Counted from the first letter of the stretch, positions 35,876-49,678 are shown. The stretch is DNA of 64,000 nucleotides from Chelydra serpentina (GCA_037349315.1 JBAIAC010000019.1:21620001-21684000), one strand, 5' to 3'. Numbers and translations: made by a program. The notes: a model not told the origin generated them from the sequence alone.

Positions 35876-38199
35876 CCTTGCTGTTAAAAACATGCACCTT
35901 ATTTCTATTCCAAGCTTGTCTTCCTTCAGCTTCTAGACTTAGGCATATACGGGTAGCAGCTTCCAGCATGTAAGGGTTGGGTGCAAGCCAGGCTTCTGCA
36001 TCTTCAATTATACTTTGGATAAAGGGTGCAGCATGGCAATAGCATGATCTATAGTAGAGATACAAAAAGGCTGCTCTGCAGTCCTATGGCCTACCTGCTA
36101 AACACTCCTACATCCACAATTTCCTTGGAAATCCCTGTGCTAAGCCTGATTATTCAAGCTTTGTGCAGAATGATTGGCTGGCAGGAGGGTGTTATACATT
36201 TTGCCAATAATTAAGTAAGGAATAAATGGCACAGTTTTTCCTTTGGGTAGCAATATGTAGCAACATTTTTCTCACTTAAGAAATACCTAAGTGCCAAACA
36301 TAATTGTGTAGAAATACTGTATGTTCCAAAGGAACCGCTCTACTACTGTAAATCCTTATAGCCTTTCTGTCTTGTGTAATATTCTCAGGAATGGTCACAG
36401 AGGTATTATAGAAATATTGTCGTGTCATCTGTCCAACATTTGAGAGAAAGTCTTTATTAACAAAAGGTTTTGCTAGGAAATACCTATACATTGTAATAAT
36501 ATTTCTACCCACTACCCAGTGAAGTTTATGCTAATTTCTTTTGCTGTGGCGATAGGGCAGAGGGGAGTATAAAAACAATCAGTTCTGAATTTCCATCTAT
36601 TTATTGACTACAGGCAGTCAGCTATAATTTCCTAAGTAAACTACCTGGCACCACTAGACAAACTCGAAGTCTATGCTTTCCATTACCACTCAACTGAGAA
36701 AGTACTTAGGCACGCCAAATGCATAGGTAAAATAATCAATAAGAGGGGAGAACAAATTAATCGAATGTGATGTAATGTTGTACCCTGAAAGTAGCTTGAT
36801 TAGAAATACCTACAACTGATAGAGATTTAATCTGGTATTGTACAGGTGTTTACAATCATTTTTGCGTTAGCCTTGTATGACTTGAGTCTGGTTTTAATCG
36901 CTTAGCAAATGTAATTTCATTAAAGAGATAAAGATATCGCTAACACTAATAAGCCACCTTTGAAATATAGAGAGACTTTCAAGATTGAATTTTTTAGTTA
37001 GCTTGCTGCTCTTTCTTTAGAGTCTAATTGATTTTCTTGACATCTCTTTAGCCTGGCAAACTGCCTGCCTAAGTACTTTATCTGACCTTCAGGCTGTTTG
37101 CCAGCTATCGATCTAATACCTACAATGGTTATGTTGTAACTGCTCTTCCAACATTGATAAAGGCTAATGTACCAGCACAAGCAAGACAGGAAGTCAATGG
37201 TCACAAAATTTCTATCATCCTGCCTATCCATATCTACTTATGTAAGTATTCCAGGTTGGACTGAAATAAAATCCTAAGCAGGCCAGATGGGCTTTTACTC
37301 CAAATTTCTCTTCCAGGAAATTATAAAAATAAAAAAAGCATCAAGCTAACAAATACAAATGTTTAGAGGACTTCAATTTCATTGTAGAAACTAAAATAAC
37401 TTTATCATTTGATGGATAAAATATAAAAATCCAAACTTGAATTGTTAAATAAGGGTCAAAACATATATGAGACAAAATGTGAAGTGGAAAAACAGGATAG
37501 TTCAGTTAGAGTTCCCACCACAACGTCATGCTCTTCCACATTTACTTAGGTCAAGTAAAATTAAAAGATTTTGTATGAGATGATAACTGAATGGAACATG
37601 ACAGGAAAATAACTACCTTTTCAGTTCAACAATGTATTGTAAATGAGTAATTACACAGCACTGCATAATAATAAAGAAAAAAAGCTGTGAACCCCACTAA
37701 AATTCTTACAATCAGGGCTACATTTTCAAAGAGTCTGCACCACTAACTTGAGCTGTTGTATCCCCAACAACAGGTGCAAGTGGTATTTATGGCTCTAAGC
37801 ATTCTTAAGGAAGAGTGCAACTAGGTTTTAGGTAAGTTGCTGCTGATAAAGTTAGATTTTACTAGGGCCAAGATGGGGACCAGAGGAGAGTGGTGGATAA
37901 GTGACTCACCAAGGAATTTTCAAACCTGAGCACAAGGGACTGTTGGGACACTATGGAATTTTAATTTGTTTCTAAGGTATTTAATTTGTTTCTAGTGTCT
38001 GTAAACAGTCGGTCCAATACTAAGCACCAAAGAGTGGGTGCTCCAGATAAGGCAGAGGTCCAGGGATCTCACGAGTTGTATCATATTCTGAGAAAGGATC
38101 TTCAGATCACGGGTGACAATATTCAATGTGCCAAAGGGCACATATATTCTGAAGATATAGGTCTGACTTTCTGGCATCTTTGTTAAAAAAGGGCTAGAA
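35876..38199. other. No gene recognised
   Basis: AT-rich sequence. The part 36840-37230 is singled out as a separate entry. Short open frames show no domain. Confidence 0.35.
36840..37230. other. Complex non-repetitive stretch, possible conserved non-coding element
   Basis: No repeat signature and no simple-sequence bias. Contains homeodomain-like cores ('gtctaattgatt', 'gttttaatcg') and a GATA-like pair ('gagataaagatatcgct'). These are common by chance; this is only a candidate for cross-species comparison. Confidence 0.15.
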
Positions 38200-38402
38200 A
38201 AGAAGGAAGGTACAGTGCTTAGGGCATTAGCCCAGCAGTTGGGAGTCCTGGGTTCAAGTCCCTGCTCTACTGCAGGTCTCCTCTGTGACCTTGAACTCAA
38301 GTCAATTATCCTGTCTGTATCTCAGTTCCCTATCTGTAGACTCCCCTACCTCACAAGGATGTTGTGAGGTTAAATTAATTAAAGGTGGTGAGGTACTCAT
38401 CT
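38200..38402 (+). repeat. MIR-type SINE, near full length
   Basis: 'agtgcttagggcattagccc', 'gtcctgggttcaagtccctg' (tRNA-like B box region), 'ctctgtgaccttgaactcaa', 'atctcagttccctatctgta' and 'cacaaggatgttgtgaggtt' run in MIR order from head to tail. Confidence 0.75.
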
Positions 38403-41072
38403 TCTATGGCAATAGGGTTCAATAAGACCCACTGATAAGAACCATGTTTCAAATAAACCTTTGCCTTGTGTTTCTCTTCATTACTGCATGTCCCAGGCAG
38501 TCTTAACCCATGCCACTCTCACTTGATCCATCTTCTGCTGCTGCCCCAGACCTCCCAATTGTAGTAAGACCTCCACAGAACAAATATTTTTCACTCACAT
38601 GTTCCCTGTGTTGCCTTGCAGCAGTTAAACAGGTTGAGTTCCAAAAGCTGTGCCCATGCTGGTGAAGAAACACTGAAGTAAACAAAACAAAACAGCTATT
38701 TTAATTTCAAGCCCTTTCTGAAACAGAAAGAAATAGTGAAGTTTGCCAAAAGGGGAAACATCGGTAGGGAAAATAATGAATTTTTCAGACTGTAAATAAA
38801 ATATTCCAAACAGAGCAACACATTAAGAGCTAATTACTGTGTGCTGCCCCTGCATAGTGTATTGTACTGGCACCTAGTACTTGGCCCACAGATGCATGCA
38901 GGTATCGGGCATGATCTGTTTTCCAGAATGTTGACGTGCAAAGTAGGGGGCTAGTTAGCTGTGTGTGCAGTGCTCCCATTTTTGGCACGGCCCTACTCCC
39001 TTCATGCCAGAATGCCTACGCTGTGAATGGGAGACAGGCATGAAGAGAGTAAACACTTGATACACCTTTTTCAAGGTGCATCAAAATCTACTTTGCACAT
39101 GCTTTCCCTCCCAGCCATTTAGGAGACAATATTCCCTCCAAAGGTATTGCATCTCCGGGTACTGATGCTCAAAGGTGTGTCTCCATCTTCCCTCCCCTGT
39201 TGCATCAGCCTGGGAAGATGCTTAATTGAGCCCCAACATAATTAACAAAACATACACACCTTGACTGTGCACCTCCAAAGAAATCATTTACATTCATAGA
39301 GTGCTAAGATTTTAAGAGACTGGTTCATTATACAAATGTATTTGGCCTCAGAAGAGCTATGATGCTTCATGCATAAGCAGAACAGGAAGACGCCTCACAG
39401 ACTATTTGGCACAGGACCAGCAGACCATCAGCAAACAGACAGCTGAAAGATCAGCTCTTGCAAAGCTTGTGTGGAAGAAAAGGAAGAGCTCTGAATTGAC
39501 TAAGACTGGCTGTGGTCCTGGATTATAAAATAAATGCATTTGACAGTGAAGTCAGTGGGGAAGTTAACAGAAGTAGACTAATTGAAGCACTGATGTACTG
39601 GGTCCTTCATCTAATCCTCGAGTGTGTAAACAAAAACCACACCTCTTCAAACACAGGCTCATTTCCCACTTTGTTCCTGCTGCAAAAATTCCCAATGGAG
39701 ACTTCTCAAACTCTCTTCAGTTTTTCCCATTATGCTATTTTTAACCCATAATATCAGAGTTAAAGTTAAGTGGATCACAGGCAGCACAGCTTCCCCTGCT
39801 CTGTTAGGAGGAGAGAGAACATGTCTCCTCCTTACAGCTTAAGGATGAACCCGTCCTCACCCCCTCTTCCTCCTCTCTTCTCAATAAATAGTGAAATGAA
39901 GATTCACCAGGCAAGTGAATCTGGGGAGTTTTGAGGCCAGAAGGGGCAGGAGCAGCAGTACCTGATGTGAAAAGAGGTGTCCAGTCAGGAGTCCCCTCTC
40001 CACCTTCCTCTCCTACCCTCCCATCACCTGGAGGGAAAAGGGAAGATCTGACACCCCCATCACAAAAGGAACTGAAGGACAGAGAATGGAGGGAGTAGAA
40101 TGAGAATCGAGAAGGAAATGCAGAAAGGAGGAGAAAAAGTTAATCATATTGGGAAACTATGTTAGGGACCATGATTGTGTAGGAGGAGGTGCATAGAGTT
40201 CTGACTGTGGATGGGAGGTAAGTATAGGATCTGGTTTATAATTTGCTGTGTCTGTAATTAGGGTTTGGAACTTTGTTCCATTATAAATGTTAGCATTTGG
40301 TAAGGATTTATATGTTTTAATGGGCATATCTGATAGGAGACGTGCACACATTTGGAGCCAGTGATTTTGAGGTGTTTGTTGATTATTGCCAATGTCACGC
40401 AACACACTGACCGAATGTGGCATGTGATCTCCTCCTAGTGACAAATGAGGATTAAGAGTCCATGGTGATTCTTTTAGATCTAGCAAATGCCTTCAATATC
40501 ATAGCCCACGAGGCCCATTGATGCACCTGCAGTCACTCACAATGGGCAGAGAAGCCTTTCTGCCTGAGAGGCACCAGAGAGTAGCTTTCCCACTGACTGG
40601 CCACTGGCCAGGACACCCCAAATTCATTAGGAAAAAAAATCCTGCTGAGGTGGTAGGCTAAGAGATTTGGGGTGTTCAGATGGAGGTTATTTGGTTGGGC
40701 AATTTCAGGCCTGCCATCATATTTTAGATTTTTTTGTTCTGGCTGCGTATATTTTAAATGTTTGTATATAAGTAGTTCTGACCATAGGACAGATGCTGTT
40801 TAAAATCATTTGGTGAAATAAAATAAAATGTGTTAATTTTCATCAATGAAAGTCAGTTTACAAACTGAATTGAATGGCAGAGGGGATAGATCACGTCCTG
40901 GCCTTATGCAACATGTCTTTATTTCCAAAAAAAACTTGCCAAGAAATTGCTTTCTCTGAATACTTCCTTCCTTTCCACCTTGACTGTATTTCTTCATTGT
41001 TAATATCTTTTTCTCGTTCTCCCTTTCCATTTTTCCAATTTCACTCTCAGTCCCCTCTCTTTTATTTCCATC
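38403..41072. other. No feature recognised
   Basis: Ordinary sequence with no recognised repeat or gene. Open frames up to 109 codons (40157-40486 minus) lack domains. Confidence 0.4.
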
Positions 41073-41116
41073 AGAGAGAGAGAGAGAGAGAGGGAGAGAG
41101 TCTGTGTGTGTGTGTC
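41073..41116. repeat. Simple repeat (GA)n then (TG)n
   Basis: About 28 bases of GA repeat with one interruption (41073-41100), followed by about 13 bases of TG repeat (41103-41115). A compound dinucleotide microsatellite. Confidence 0.95.
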
Positions 41117-43044
41117 ACTATTACCTGACTAGGTATATTAGTCCTTGCCTCACTATACTTAACATCCATTAAGTCTCCCTTTACCTTATTCCTCCTAAAT
41201 TGCCTTATTCATGAACCCCCTTATTACTTATTTTAATGACATTGCCCACTCTGACTTTCTGATTCTTTGAATCTTTGTGTCATTAAACACGACTCTGACA
41301 CAGAATTCTTCATATAAACGAGAAAGCAGAGATACTTAGCCAGCATTGTTTTGAAATGGATGTGAGAGACTCCTGAAGGCAATAATGAGCATTGGCCTTC
41401 TGATTTACCTTTTTTCTCACTCAATTACTTCAACATCACAAGAGACCTGAAACAACAAGGTTCACTGTAACTGAGATGATACTCACAGCAAAAGTAGAGC
41501 TCTGTATACTAATACATGGTGCAAGGATGTAGAGAAGGCCAATTTATCTGAACATGTAATAGACAACATTCCTCATTTATATAGGACAGGATAATATGGT
41601 CAGCAGTCATCAGAAGGAACAAGAGTGTGTTCTTTGTAATATATGCATTGTTTGGGGACATTTTGTCCAGAATAAACAGAGGATACCATGAAGGACCAGG
41701 CATGTCTAGATTTTCTTTCCCTAACCAAGTAAGAATCTGCCACATATTTGTTTTTTAACATTTCTCATTTTCACCAGTAGTCTGGTGACACATAACAATG
41801 CATGCTGTATGACCTGGTAAGAAAAATCTAGAAGATAAATCTGCCATACATGTTAGCAGGACTTTTACTTAGACATGTGTGCAGTTTCTGGTTGCAAAAC
41901 TCTCCCTCTCTCAGCAACGTAAAAGCTAATGAACCTTTTTTTAACATTTATTTTTAATCCATGCAAAAGGAAGTCTATTATATAGAAGTTAAAGCAGGTA
42001 AAATGCACAATGCAATGCTAGAAATTCCCTCACTAAGTCTCTTACTACTCAAGGACCTGGTTCAAATCAGGCTTCTCACAAATAAAATGAGCTTAGTGTT
42101 CTCAGTTTAAAGTGTCCACTATTTGTTCATATCATAAAATCACAATAGAATATATTACAGTTGGCAGTTTCAATTCAGGAGAGACCCAAGACTTGAATAG
42201 CAAGATGGTTAGAGGTCTGAAGAGAAATCCATTGGCAGAACTGTATAGCGAAGCTTACTCAGCACCTGCCTACACTGCAGCTGCCTCTAAAAAGGTCTTT
42301 CATGGAAACTAGAATTCCCCCAAAAGGGATTTAATCCAATTTAATACATAAAAGTGCTGTTTTATTCATCATTATCTTAATGATTCAATTGTAATATCAA
42401 TTTAAATGGTATGAAAAATTGCTAGTAAGCCATTTGCAAACTATGAGGATCTATTTTAATTACACATCACAAAAATATTATTTAATATTCTAGTTAGATA
42501 ACCCTTTCAGAATGGTCATGAAAAAATACTGCAATAAAAACTAATTTTTGCTCTTGCAGAGTTTAGGTGCAAAATTAGCCAAGCCTTGTTAAGGCAGGGT
42601 ATGCAATGAAATACTTTCATGGGATACTATTAAGTGTGAAGTTTTTATACTCTTGTCAGCATTCTATGGTCTCATGCTGGATCTACAGTTATTTGACAAC
42701 TTACAACTCAAATGGAATTCAACATGGGCTTCTGTTTTTTACATATCTAGAGCAATTATCTTAGGGATATCTGCTTTCTTTCATCAGACTTTCCAGTTAT
42801 CCTTACTGATGTGTGCTCTCCTAGGGATGTTTCATTCTTGATTCTTTCAGTTGATTCTCTTAGAAAGTTGCATTAGTGCTACTAATTACCTCAAGCAGCT
42901 GTCTTAATACTCTTTTGAACCTAAACATACTGTGGAAGATCTATTTTATCTATACTCAGCACTATCATTGACTGTTATCAAGAGAAAAATTACTACAGCC
43001 TGCTCTCCAGAGAATAACTCTTGTATTCATTGGCTCTTTTGCAG
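41117..43044. other. No feature recognised
   Basis: AT-rich sequence; nothing supported. Confidence 0.4.
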
Positions 43045-43290
43045 GAAATAAGATAAGAGCTTCTGCCCAGGACCTGTAGGACTTTGGAATTTCCCCTCCA
43101 GAGAAAACTCACTCAAGTGATCTCAGACAAACACAAGATAGATGCCTTTGCTGTGCCCTAATCTAACAGATCCACACTGAAGGTCACGGCCTATGTCATA
43201 TGAATGTTGGGATGAACACTGTATTTTGTAAATTGTTTCCAAATAAAATCTGTTATGTTTGTAATAAAAGTGTCAGGCAACATTGTAAAA
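43045..43290 (+). other. Possible 3'-terminal exon of a non-coding transcript
   Basis: A pyrimidine-leading acceptor 'tggctcttttgcag' ends at 43044. It is followed by about 200 bases without a long ORF, then AATAAA at 43242-43247 and again at 43263-43268 with a TG-rich stretch between. Such signals arise by chance in AT-rich DNA. No upstream exon was identified. Confidence 0.15.
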
Positions 43291-44355
43291 AAATTAGAAA
43301 AAGGCAGTGAAAGAGTGACAGGCAGTCAGATTAGTGGGAAAATTCCTGGGTTTAGTGTCCATTGCAGACTGCCATGATTTTTATCAGCATGCTAAAGTTA
43401 TATAGTTGCTGCTGCAGTTGATGTACTACTAAAGCTAACTTTCCTTTCAGTCTTGCTAATCACAAACAAATTCTGGAAACAGGCCTGCCCCTTTTCTCCT
43501 CTGTCTCTAATTCCTGAAAAAGCATTATCCAAGCATCTGCAACAAGCTTTCAGAAACAACTGGTTCAAGGAAAACTGTTCAAAGGAAAGCATTTTCTCTC
43601 ATTATACAATTTTCCCTGGGGATCATCATTAATAGAAGATTTGTTTAAAGATACTTCGCTAGCTAGTCTATCATCGTTGGCTGTCATGGCTTGAGGCAGT
43701 TACAGTATGCCAGCAATAGCTATGGCAGTTCAGAGCAAGCAGCCAAAAGGTATTCAGGCTTGTTGAATGCTGTACAATCAGTATTTTGAGCTTTTTTTTT
43801 TCCTTCTTCAAATTCCAGACTCACATTCACTTCAACGTGTTTGTACTCCTTATTAAAATTGATTGACGAACATTCACACAAACAGGTTTTTGGCTATTCT
43901 TTGTATAAATACCCACATTGTTTGTATATGAATATTCTTGTTTGCATGGATGCAAGAGTATTTACTATTCTTTAGTCACTCATTTTAAAAGATGCAGGCA
44001 TCCAGCTAGGTAGCAGAAGCGATACTACGTGAGATGTGTGACTGGTCATGTAGCACAGAAGAGTCAAAGAGGACAAACCCCATGCTGAAAGTTGTTTGCC
44101 TGAACTATTGAGTGAATACTGTATATATTCACAGAACTTTGTACAGGTTTGCAAATGATTATCAAACAGGGGGAAAGCGCTCTCTAGTCATCTAATCAAT
44201 TATTGGCAACAATACAAAATGTATAGCATCCAGGATGAGAGGAACAAGCTGATCACTGGTATTTTAGTTTTTGCCTGCTAGGTTCAACTGGGAGGAAGTT
44301 GTCCGTAGGCTTGGAGTTTAAACAAGGCTGGTGGAGTGTATGATAATTACACTTG
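43291..44355. other. No feature recognised
   Basis: AT-rich sequence; nothing supported. Confidence 0.4.
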
Positions 44356-44563
44356 TGTCTGGTCTACACTATGCGGGGGGGGAGGGGTGTCGATGTACCT
44401 CGCTCGACTTACTTCGCCGTGTGAACCCTGCAAAGTTGAAGGCTGCCGCTCCCCCGTCGACTTCGCTTCCTCCTTGCATCGGGGTGGATTACCAGAGTCT
44501 ACGGGAGCGCGTTCTGGGATCGATTGCTACCCGCCGAATCGGACGGGTAGTGTAGACAAGCCC
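44356..44563. mobile_element. CpG-dense Harbinger-type MITE
   Basis: The left end has GGTCTACACT and the right end GGGTAGTGTAGACAAGCCC followed by TTA. The interior words 'gctgccgctcccccgtcgac', 'gggatcgattgctacccgcc' and the G-run near 44374 recur in the copy at 60711-61008. The CpG content far exceeds the surroundings. It is shorter than the 33.7-kb copy because the palindromic left block is absent. Confidence 0.75.
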
Positions 44564-44587
44564 TTAGATGAGCAGTCTGTTATGCAT

Positions 44588-45250
44588 GTGACACTGCACC
44601 CCATATTATTCATAGTGATATTATTATGATATGATTATGACATAATTATGATGCATTTTGTACAATACAAGTCATGTGAGGTGTCATTGAAAAAGTTATG
44701 ATTTGCAGAATATGAGTATCCTATTTGTATGCATGTATCATTTTTGTATCTGAAGTTATAAATATCACTATGTATCTGTACTTCAAATGTAGTTAGACCT
44801 GGGTAACGCCCACTAGACAAGATGTTTTCAGTCTAGATTCTGGTTGAAAAGGCCTGTTCAGTGCAATGAGCCATTAGGGAAAACAACACGCCTTAGAAGA
44901 AGCTTATCTCCCACCTAGTGAGCTTTCCTGAGAATGCTACAAACACCTGTGAGTGATGGCTGCTATGACTCCACAAGGACATGTGACCAGGCCACATGAT
45001 GCTGGACTCCATCTTGGGATGTCAGTATTTTTCCACAGACTGGTCTGGGAAACAAGCTTTGGAACAAAGGGTTCCCACCATATGCAAAATCAATAGAAGG
45101 CAGGGAGTGACATCATCTGTGGTTCTTCACTCCCCACATAAGAAGACTCCTGGAAACACCTGAGGAACAAAGACTGAACTGGGGGAAGTGCTGGAGCCAG
45201 CCTAAAGGGATTTCTAGTCTGTGTATGAAACACTTGGGGATTCCAAGCTG
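44588..45250 (+). mobile_element. LTR-like retroelement piece
   Basis: Shares ordered words with the reverse complement of 6465-6612 ('tgtcatgtgaggtgtcattg'-type, 'aaaaagttatgatttgcaga', 'tttgtatctgaagttataaa'). It continues into 'aagaagcttatctcccacct', 'ggactccatcttgggatgtc' and 'ggcagggagtgacatcatct', a progression typical of a solo terminal repeat of a turtle endogenous retrovirus-like family. No coding sequence remains. The right edge is uncertain because another repeat begins by 45256. Confidence 0.5.
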
Positions 45251-45255
45251 TAAGC

Positions 45256-45490
45256 CTAAGAGGGGCAGTTTGGGGAGCTGAGAGTTGGTCTCTCTGCTCT
45301 GCTGGCAGCTCCCTGCCAGGAGCCTGTCTTTCTCACAGGCTCCTGGGCTCCCAGCAGGCTGCCCCCTCGGCCCCTCTTCCTCCCTCCAGGAGCAGGGGGA
45401 AGCCATTTCCTGCTGCGAGAAGGAGGAAGCCACCAGGGGCTTCTCACCACTGGGAAGCGGGATCCAGCCACCCTGGCTTCTCGGTCCCCG
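45256..45490 (+). repeat. Segment inverted and repeated at 50.25-50.50 kb
   Basis: The reverse complement of about 50250-50505 matches this stretch through 'gggagctgagagttggtctc', 'ggcagctccctgccaggagc', 'cctccaggagcagggggaag' and 'gagaaggaggaagccaccag'. The open frames on both strands here (45113-45663) come from this GC-rich repeat. Probably internal sequence of a non-autonomous element. Confidence 0.75.
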
Positions 45491-45634
45491 AGATAGGACA
45501 GACTCTTCTGCTGGGCTGAGTGTGTAGCTGGATAGATTGACAATATTGCTGGGTGAGTTGGGGGTACCATTGTTGTGGCCCCATGTGGCAGGTAGGATTT
45601 TAGACAGCTTACGGTCCTTTTTCCTTTCCTATTA

Positions 45635-45722
45635 TTGTTGTTTAACAGTGCAAATAATCGCAATTGATTATTTTAATCACGCGATTAATGGCGATTAATT
45701 TTTTTAATCCCTTGACAACCTT
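45635..45722. repeat. Terminal piece of an AT-rich DNA element
   Basis: 'tgtttaacagtgcaaataat', then repeated 'gcgattaat' words, ending 'aatcccttgacaaccttaat'. The run of alternating ATTAATCGC units ending in a GTCAAG-type terminus is a dispersed repeat end; family not named. Confidence 0.4.
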
Positions 45723-48700
45723 AATCCTAATAAATACTAACAGTCTCAATGCAGGTTTTTCTTCATTGGCTTCAGATTGGGTACTGATTAGTCAACTTTG
45801 TTTTTTATGTTGCACCCAGCAACCTCATAGCTAAACTCTGCTTTAATTTGGAATCAATCCCAATTTAGGAAAGTCCACATACTCCTTTAACAGTGAAACA
45901 GTATACTTTCAATACTCTTACTTATTTAGAGTTTTCAAAACCATCTAATTCGCTCTAGAAAATAACACTTAGAAAAAGCCTAAGTCACTTAGGCACTTTC
46001 CCATATGCAGACAAGGAGCCTGAAGGGATGTGTATTATATTTGCCATCATTCAGTGATAATGGGAACAGGTGAAGCAAAACTTCTGTGACAGAACAGTGT
46101 GGGGTGGTTAATAAGCCAAAATTAGATAACCCAATTAAATCATACTCTATGCTCATGCCAGAAGAATACAGAAAGGGAAAAGCCATGGCAACCTCAGATT
46201 ATTTTCTCATTAGTCATTAACTATGTTTATATTTCTATAACTATTTTACTAGATACTTTACAAGTCACTAAAAACACAAAATCCAAAGGGCCCCATGTCT
46301 GCCAAACCAGACTAAACACTTTGAAAAGGTTTCGTCTACTAACAGACTTTCCCCTCCCTATAACAAGACTTGCTGCATGAACAACATGCGACCCAGCAAC
46401 AGGTGAGACTTAATCCAAGCATTTGGGTTTTTTAGTTTCACCAGGTGTAGTAAAGGAAAGTTTCAAACTAGCACGGCCAGTAGCTGTGCTTAGTTTTGCT
46501 CAGCAAGAAGTTACTCTCAGATATCACATACATATTTAAACAATAGGATGCTAACAGAAGACTTCATGCTGCAGAATGGTAGTGACTTCTGAAATTATCA
46601 CAATTATCATTCCATTATTGCAAGACAAACAACCTAATTTATTATGCTCTCCTGCTTCTCAGCTCTGGATCTCTTCCTGTTATATTACACAGCCGGTTAC
46701 TTAAGTATTCGACACAAACAGCATTTGTATTGAGTACTTCATTAATATTTGTAATATTATGAAGCTCTGGAACTTGCTCAGATCCCAGATGAGAAGCAAG
46801 AGTCCAGGACCATTTCCTTAGAAAGAGATGGGGCAGAGCACTGTAGAACTCTGGGCCAAAGTTTTCAAGCTTAACCATCTAAAGCTAGGAGAAGTTTTCA
46901 AAGGACGCAAAGAGCACTCACAATTCCTATTGAATGCTCAGCTGCTCTGAAAATCAAGTCAATTGTTTAGGGGGCTGAATATAGATTTAGGTGCCTAGCT
47001 TTAAACATTTACATTTTGAAAATTCTGGCCCTAGAGTACAAACCTTCCTTTCAAAGGACACTTCCTGTATACGACAAGATGGAGTACAAATACCTCCCAG
47101 TTCAGCAAGGCAGAAAAACTAATGTAAAAGAATCTTAGCAAACATGGTGCTGCCAGCACTACCAGAACTTAAATGTATCTGCCAGGACAGGGCAAAACGT
47201 ATTAGTCACACACTTTTCTATAGAGGCCTCACAAAAATGAAGCTTAGCAAACTGGAGCTTAGGCAAGACATTTGGAGAGAAAAGCAACAAAATTCTGTAG
47301 CAAGGTTGGGCAGCCCTTTGGAACAGTTTGCTTGAATAAAAGTACCATGATGCCATGGACTGCTATTACTTATTTATGTAGCACTAAATGTGTTAGGCAC
47401 ATTTCAGACAACACTATACTATTGTGCTTTGTAGTACAGAATGTCTTATAAAACTAGGGGGTCTGCCTTGATTTTTTTCTTATGAAATAAAACCAGTTGT
47501 CCTTTTAAAATTACATAGAATAACTGAATGCTCTAGCCATTAAACAAATGTGGATAATTGCCCTAGAATCTATCTCCACTCATCAGACTGATGTCTCAAA
47601 AGTAATTCAAGAAAGGAGGAAGCATCTCTTCCTGTCCCTCAAAATGCTAGCAATACTCCAACTCTAATACATGATAGAAAGGAAACTGAAAAATGGCTAT
47701 TTCAGTATGGCTGAGCTGGCAGTAATCTTGTATCTGCTCAGAAGGATGTGGTGCATTGTTTCCATCAGCAGGATATGGGCTCAGAGTCAGCATTAGCATT
47801 TTTCAATTTTTTGCCCTTTCCTCCTAGCCCCCAAATTTTGCTGATTCTTGTATCCAGTTATCACACCTCTATACATAGGTCCAGCCTACCAGTTTTGGAG
47901 AGAATTAGCAAAATGATTCCTGTGGCTACATCCCATACTTACAGGACTAACTTTTCAGAAGTTTCTGTGTTTGGAAGGGGTTGGTGGAGAGTGTCTTTGA
48001 TTTCCTGTTCCACCTTCCGCCTCTTGCTGCAGAAATGGAGCCAAGCTGCTTCTTCCTTTTGAGATTGTATGCAGTTATTGCTGGCAAATTTACAAGACCA
48101 TTCAGAGATGGGGTTAATTCTAGTTAAAAGTTCTCATTTGTTAGAAACCTTAAACCTAAAAAAAAGGTATAATTCATTCCAGATGAGATGTAAAATAATT
48201 CTTTGTAAAGTCTAAGTTCCCAATTTAGCAAGGTACTTTAAGTATGTGAGTTGTCCCATTGATAGGACTAACATATGCTTAACGTTATTCAGGTGCTTAA
48301 GTATCTTACTAAATCAAGATCTAATTCAATATCTAAATATTTGGTATGGATGCCAAAAAAACCACTGTTGGCTTTTTTCTTCTTCATAAGTAGTAAATAC
48401 ATATTTTGAAATAACTAAAATTTATTAAGCGAAAATGAAAGCTGTTATAGATCTAGTCTTGGTAAAAATTTCCCTGGAAAGTCAAAATCTCTGTCATCTA
48501 CTCCATGTCTGCCTTATTAAATAAGGAAATATTAAGATAGGATTATCCTGGAAGATGTCTCATTTCTGTTGTTTAGATTTTCTCAGCATGGTTCATGCCT
48601 ATGATGAGAAGTGCCCTCGCCCTGTAAACTGTAAGCAGCATTCATCCAGTTGAATGTTGACACAGAAATGACTGTTCTGAGTTTTTCTGGCACTCAGCCA

Positions 48701-49678
48701 TGTGGAAGAATCTTCTCCACTCTGTTCACTTTTTGTGTATGTTTAAAGCACACACAAAAATACTCCACGTACTTATATCATATTTATCTGAATCAACCAG
48801 GCTCAAACTGCTGAACCACCCATAGTTTTATTGCATGTAACAAGGATCAACATATCAATAAATAAGAGTTAAATTATCTAATGACACAAAAATTATGAAG
48901 ATTTTCAAGGGGTAGGGGCTATCTCCTTCTTCAGACAGCTCCTTATATAGAGTTCTATTCATTTGTTTTCCACTGCTGCCTCTAGCGGTTAAGATGCTTG
49001 TCATCAGCCACCAATAATTTAGAAAGCCAATGTCTGGTGTCTATCCATACTTAGTTTGATGTCTGTAGCTCACATCATGCTTTTGAGGGGAAAAATGTCT
49101 TGTGGGAAATATTTCCTTCTACACATAGCAATTTAGCATTTGAGAATAGACAGAGATCCTGCAGACTAACAAATAATAAACTAACATTCAAGGCCTCTGC
49201 CACTGAGTGATTCAACTGGCATATATAAGTAGAGTTACATTAATTTTGTTACACTGCATCTGCCCTATGCCAGAAATCAGAGGGGCAACCATTGAAGACA
49301 TCAACAAAGTAGAAAGTTAAATGAAGACGATACAGCAGCAATGAAAGAGGACTAGCAGGGATCAGCAGAGTGGTAACAATGACATCAAGGGAACACATCA
49401 GAGCAGTAGTCAGGGTTGAACAGGATTCAGCATGGCAAGATAAAGGAAAGACAAGACAGCCAGCATGCAACAAAGGAACATCAGCAAGTTGCAAAGAATA
49501 TCAATTCAAAAGTGTTAATCTCTCTCTACAAGTAAATTATAACACTAAAACAAATTCTTGGGATAATGTCACTAGATGGCTACTTTCCAGGCCATAAATG
49601 ATTAAACAGGTTGAGTCAGAACTGATGAAAAACCTGAACTTGTTGCTCTGTTTCATAGCAATTAGCAGTGTTTGAGTA
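45723..49678. other. No gene recognised
   Basis: Long AT-rich stretch. 46885-47030 ('agttttcaaaggacgcaaag', 'ctgaaaatcaagtcaatt') looks like a worn palindromic repeat, and 47370-47450 resembles a fragment of the ancient repeat at 2105. Nothing else supported. Confidence 0.35.

Noticed and set aside
45113..45663. Frames of 80-135 codons on both strands
   Set aside because: They follow the GC-rich repeat shared with 50.3 kb and cross its edge without any domain.
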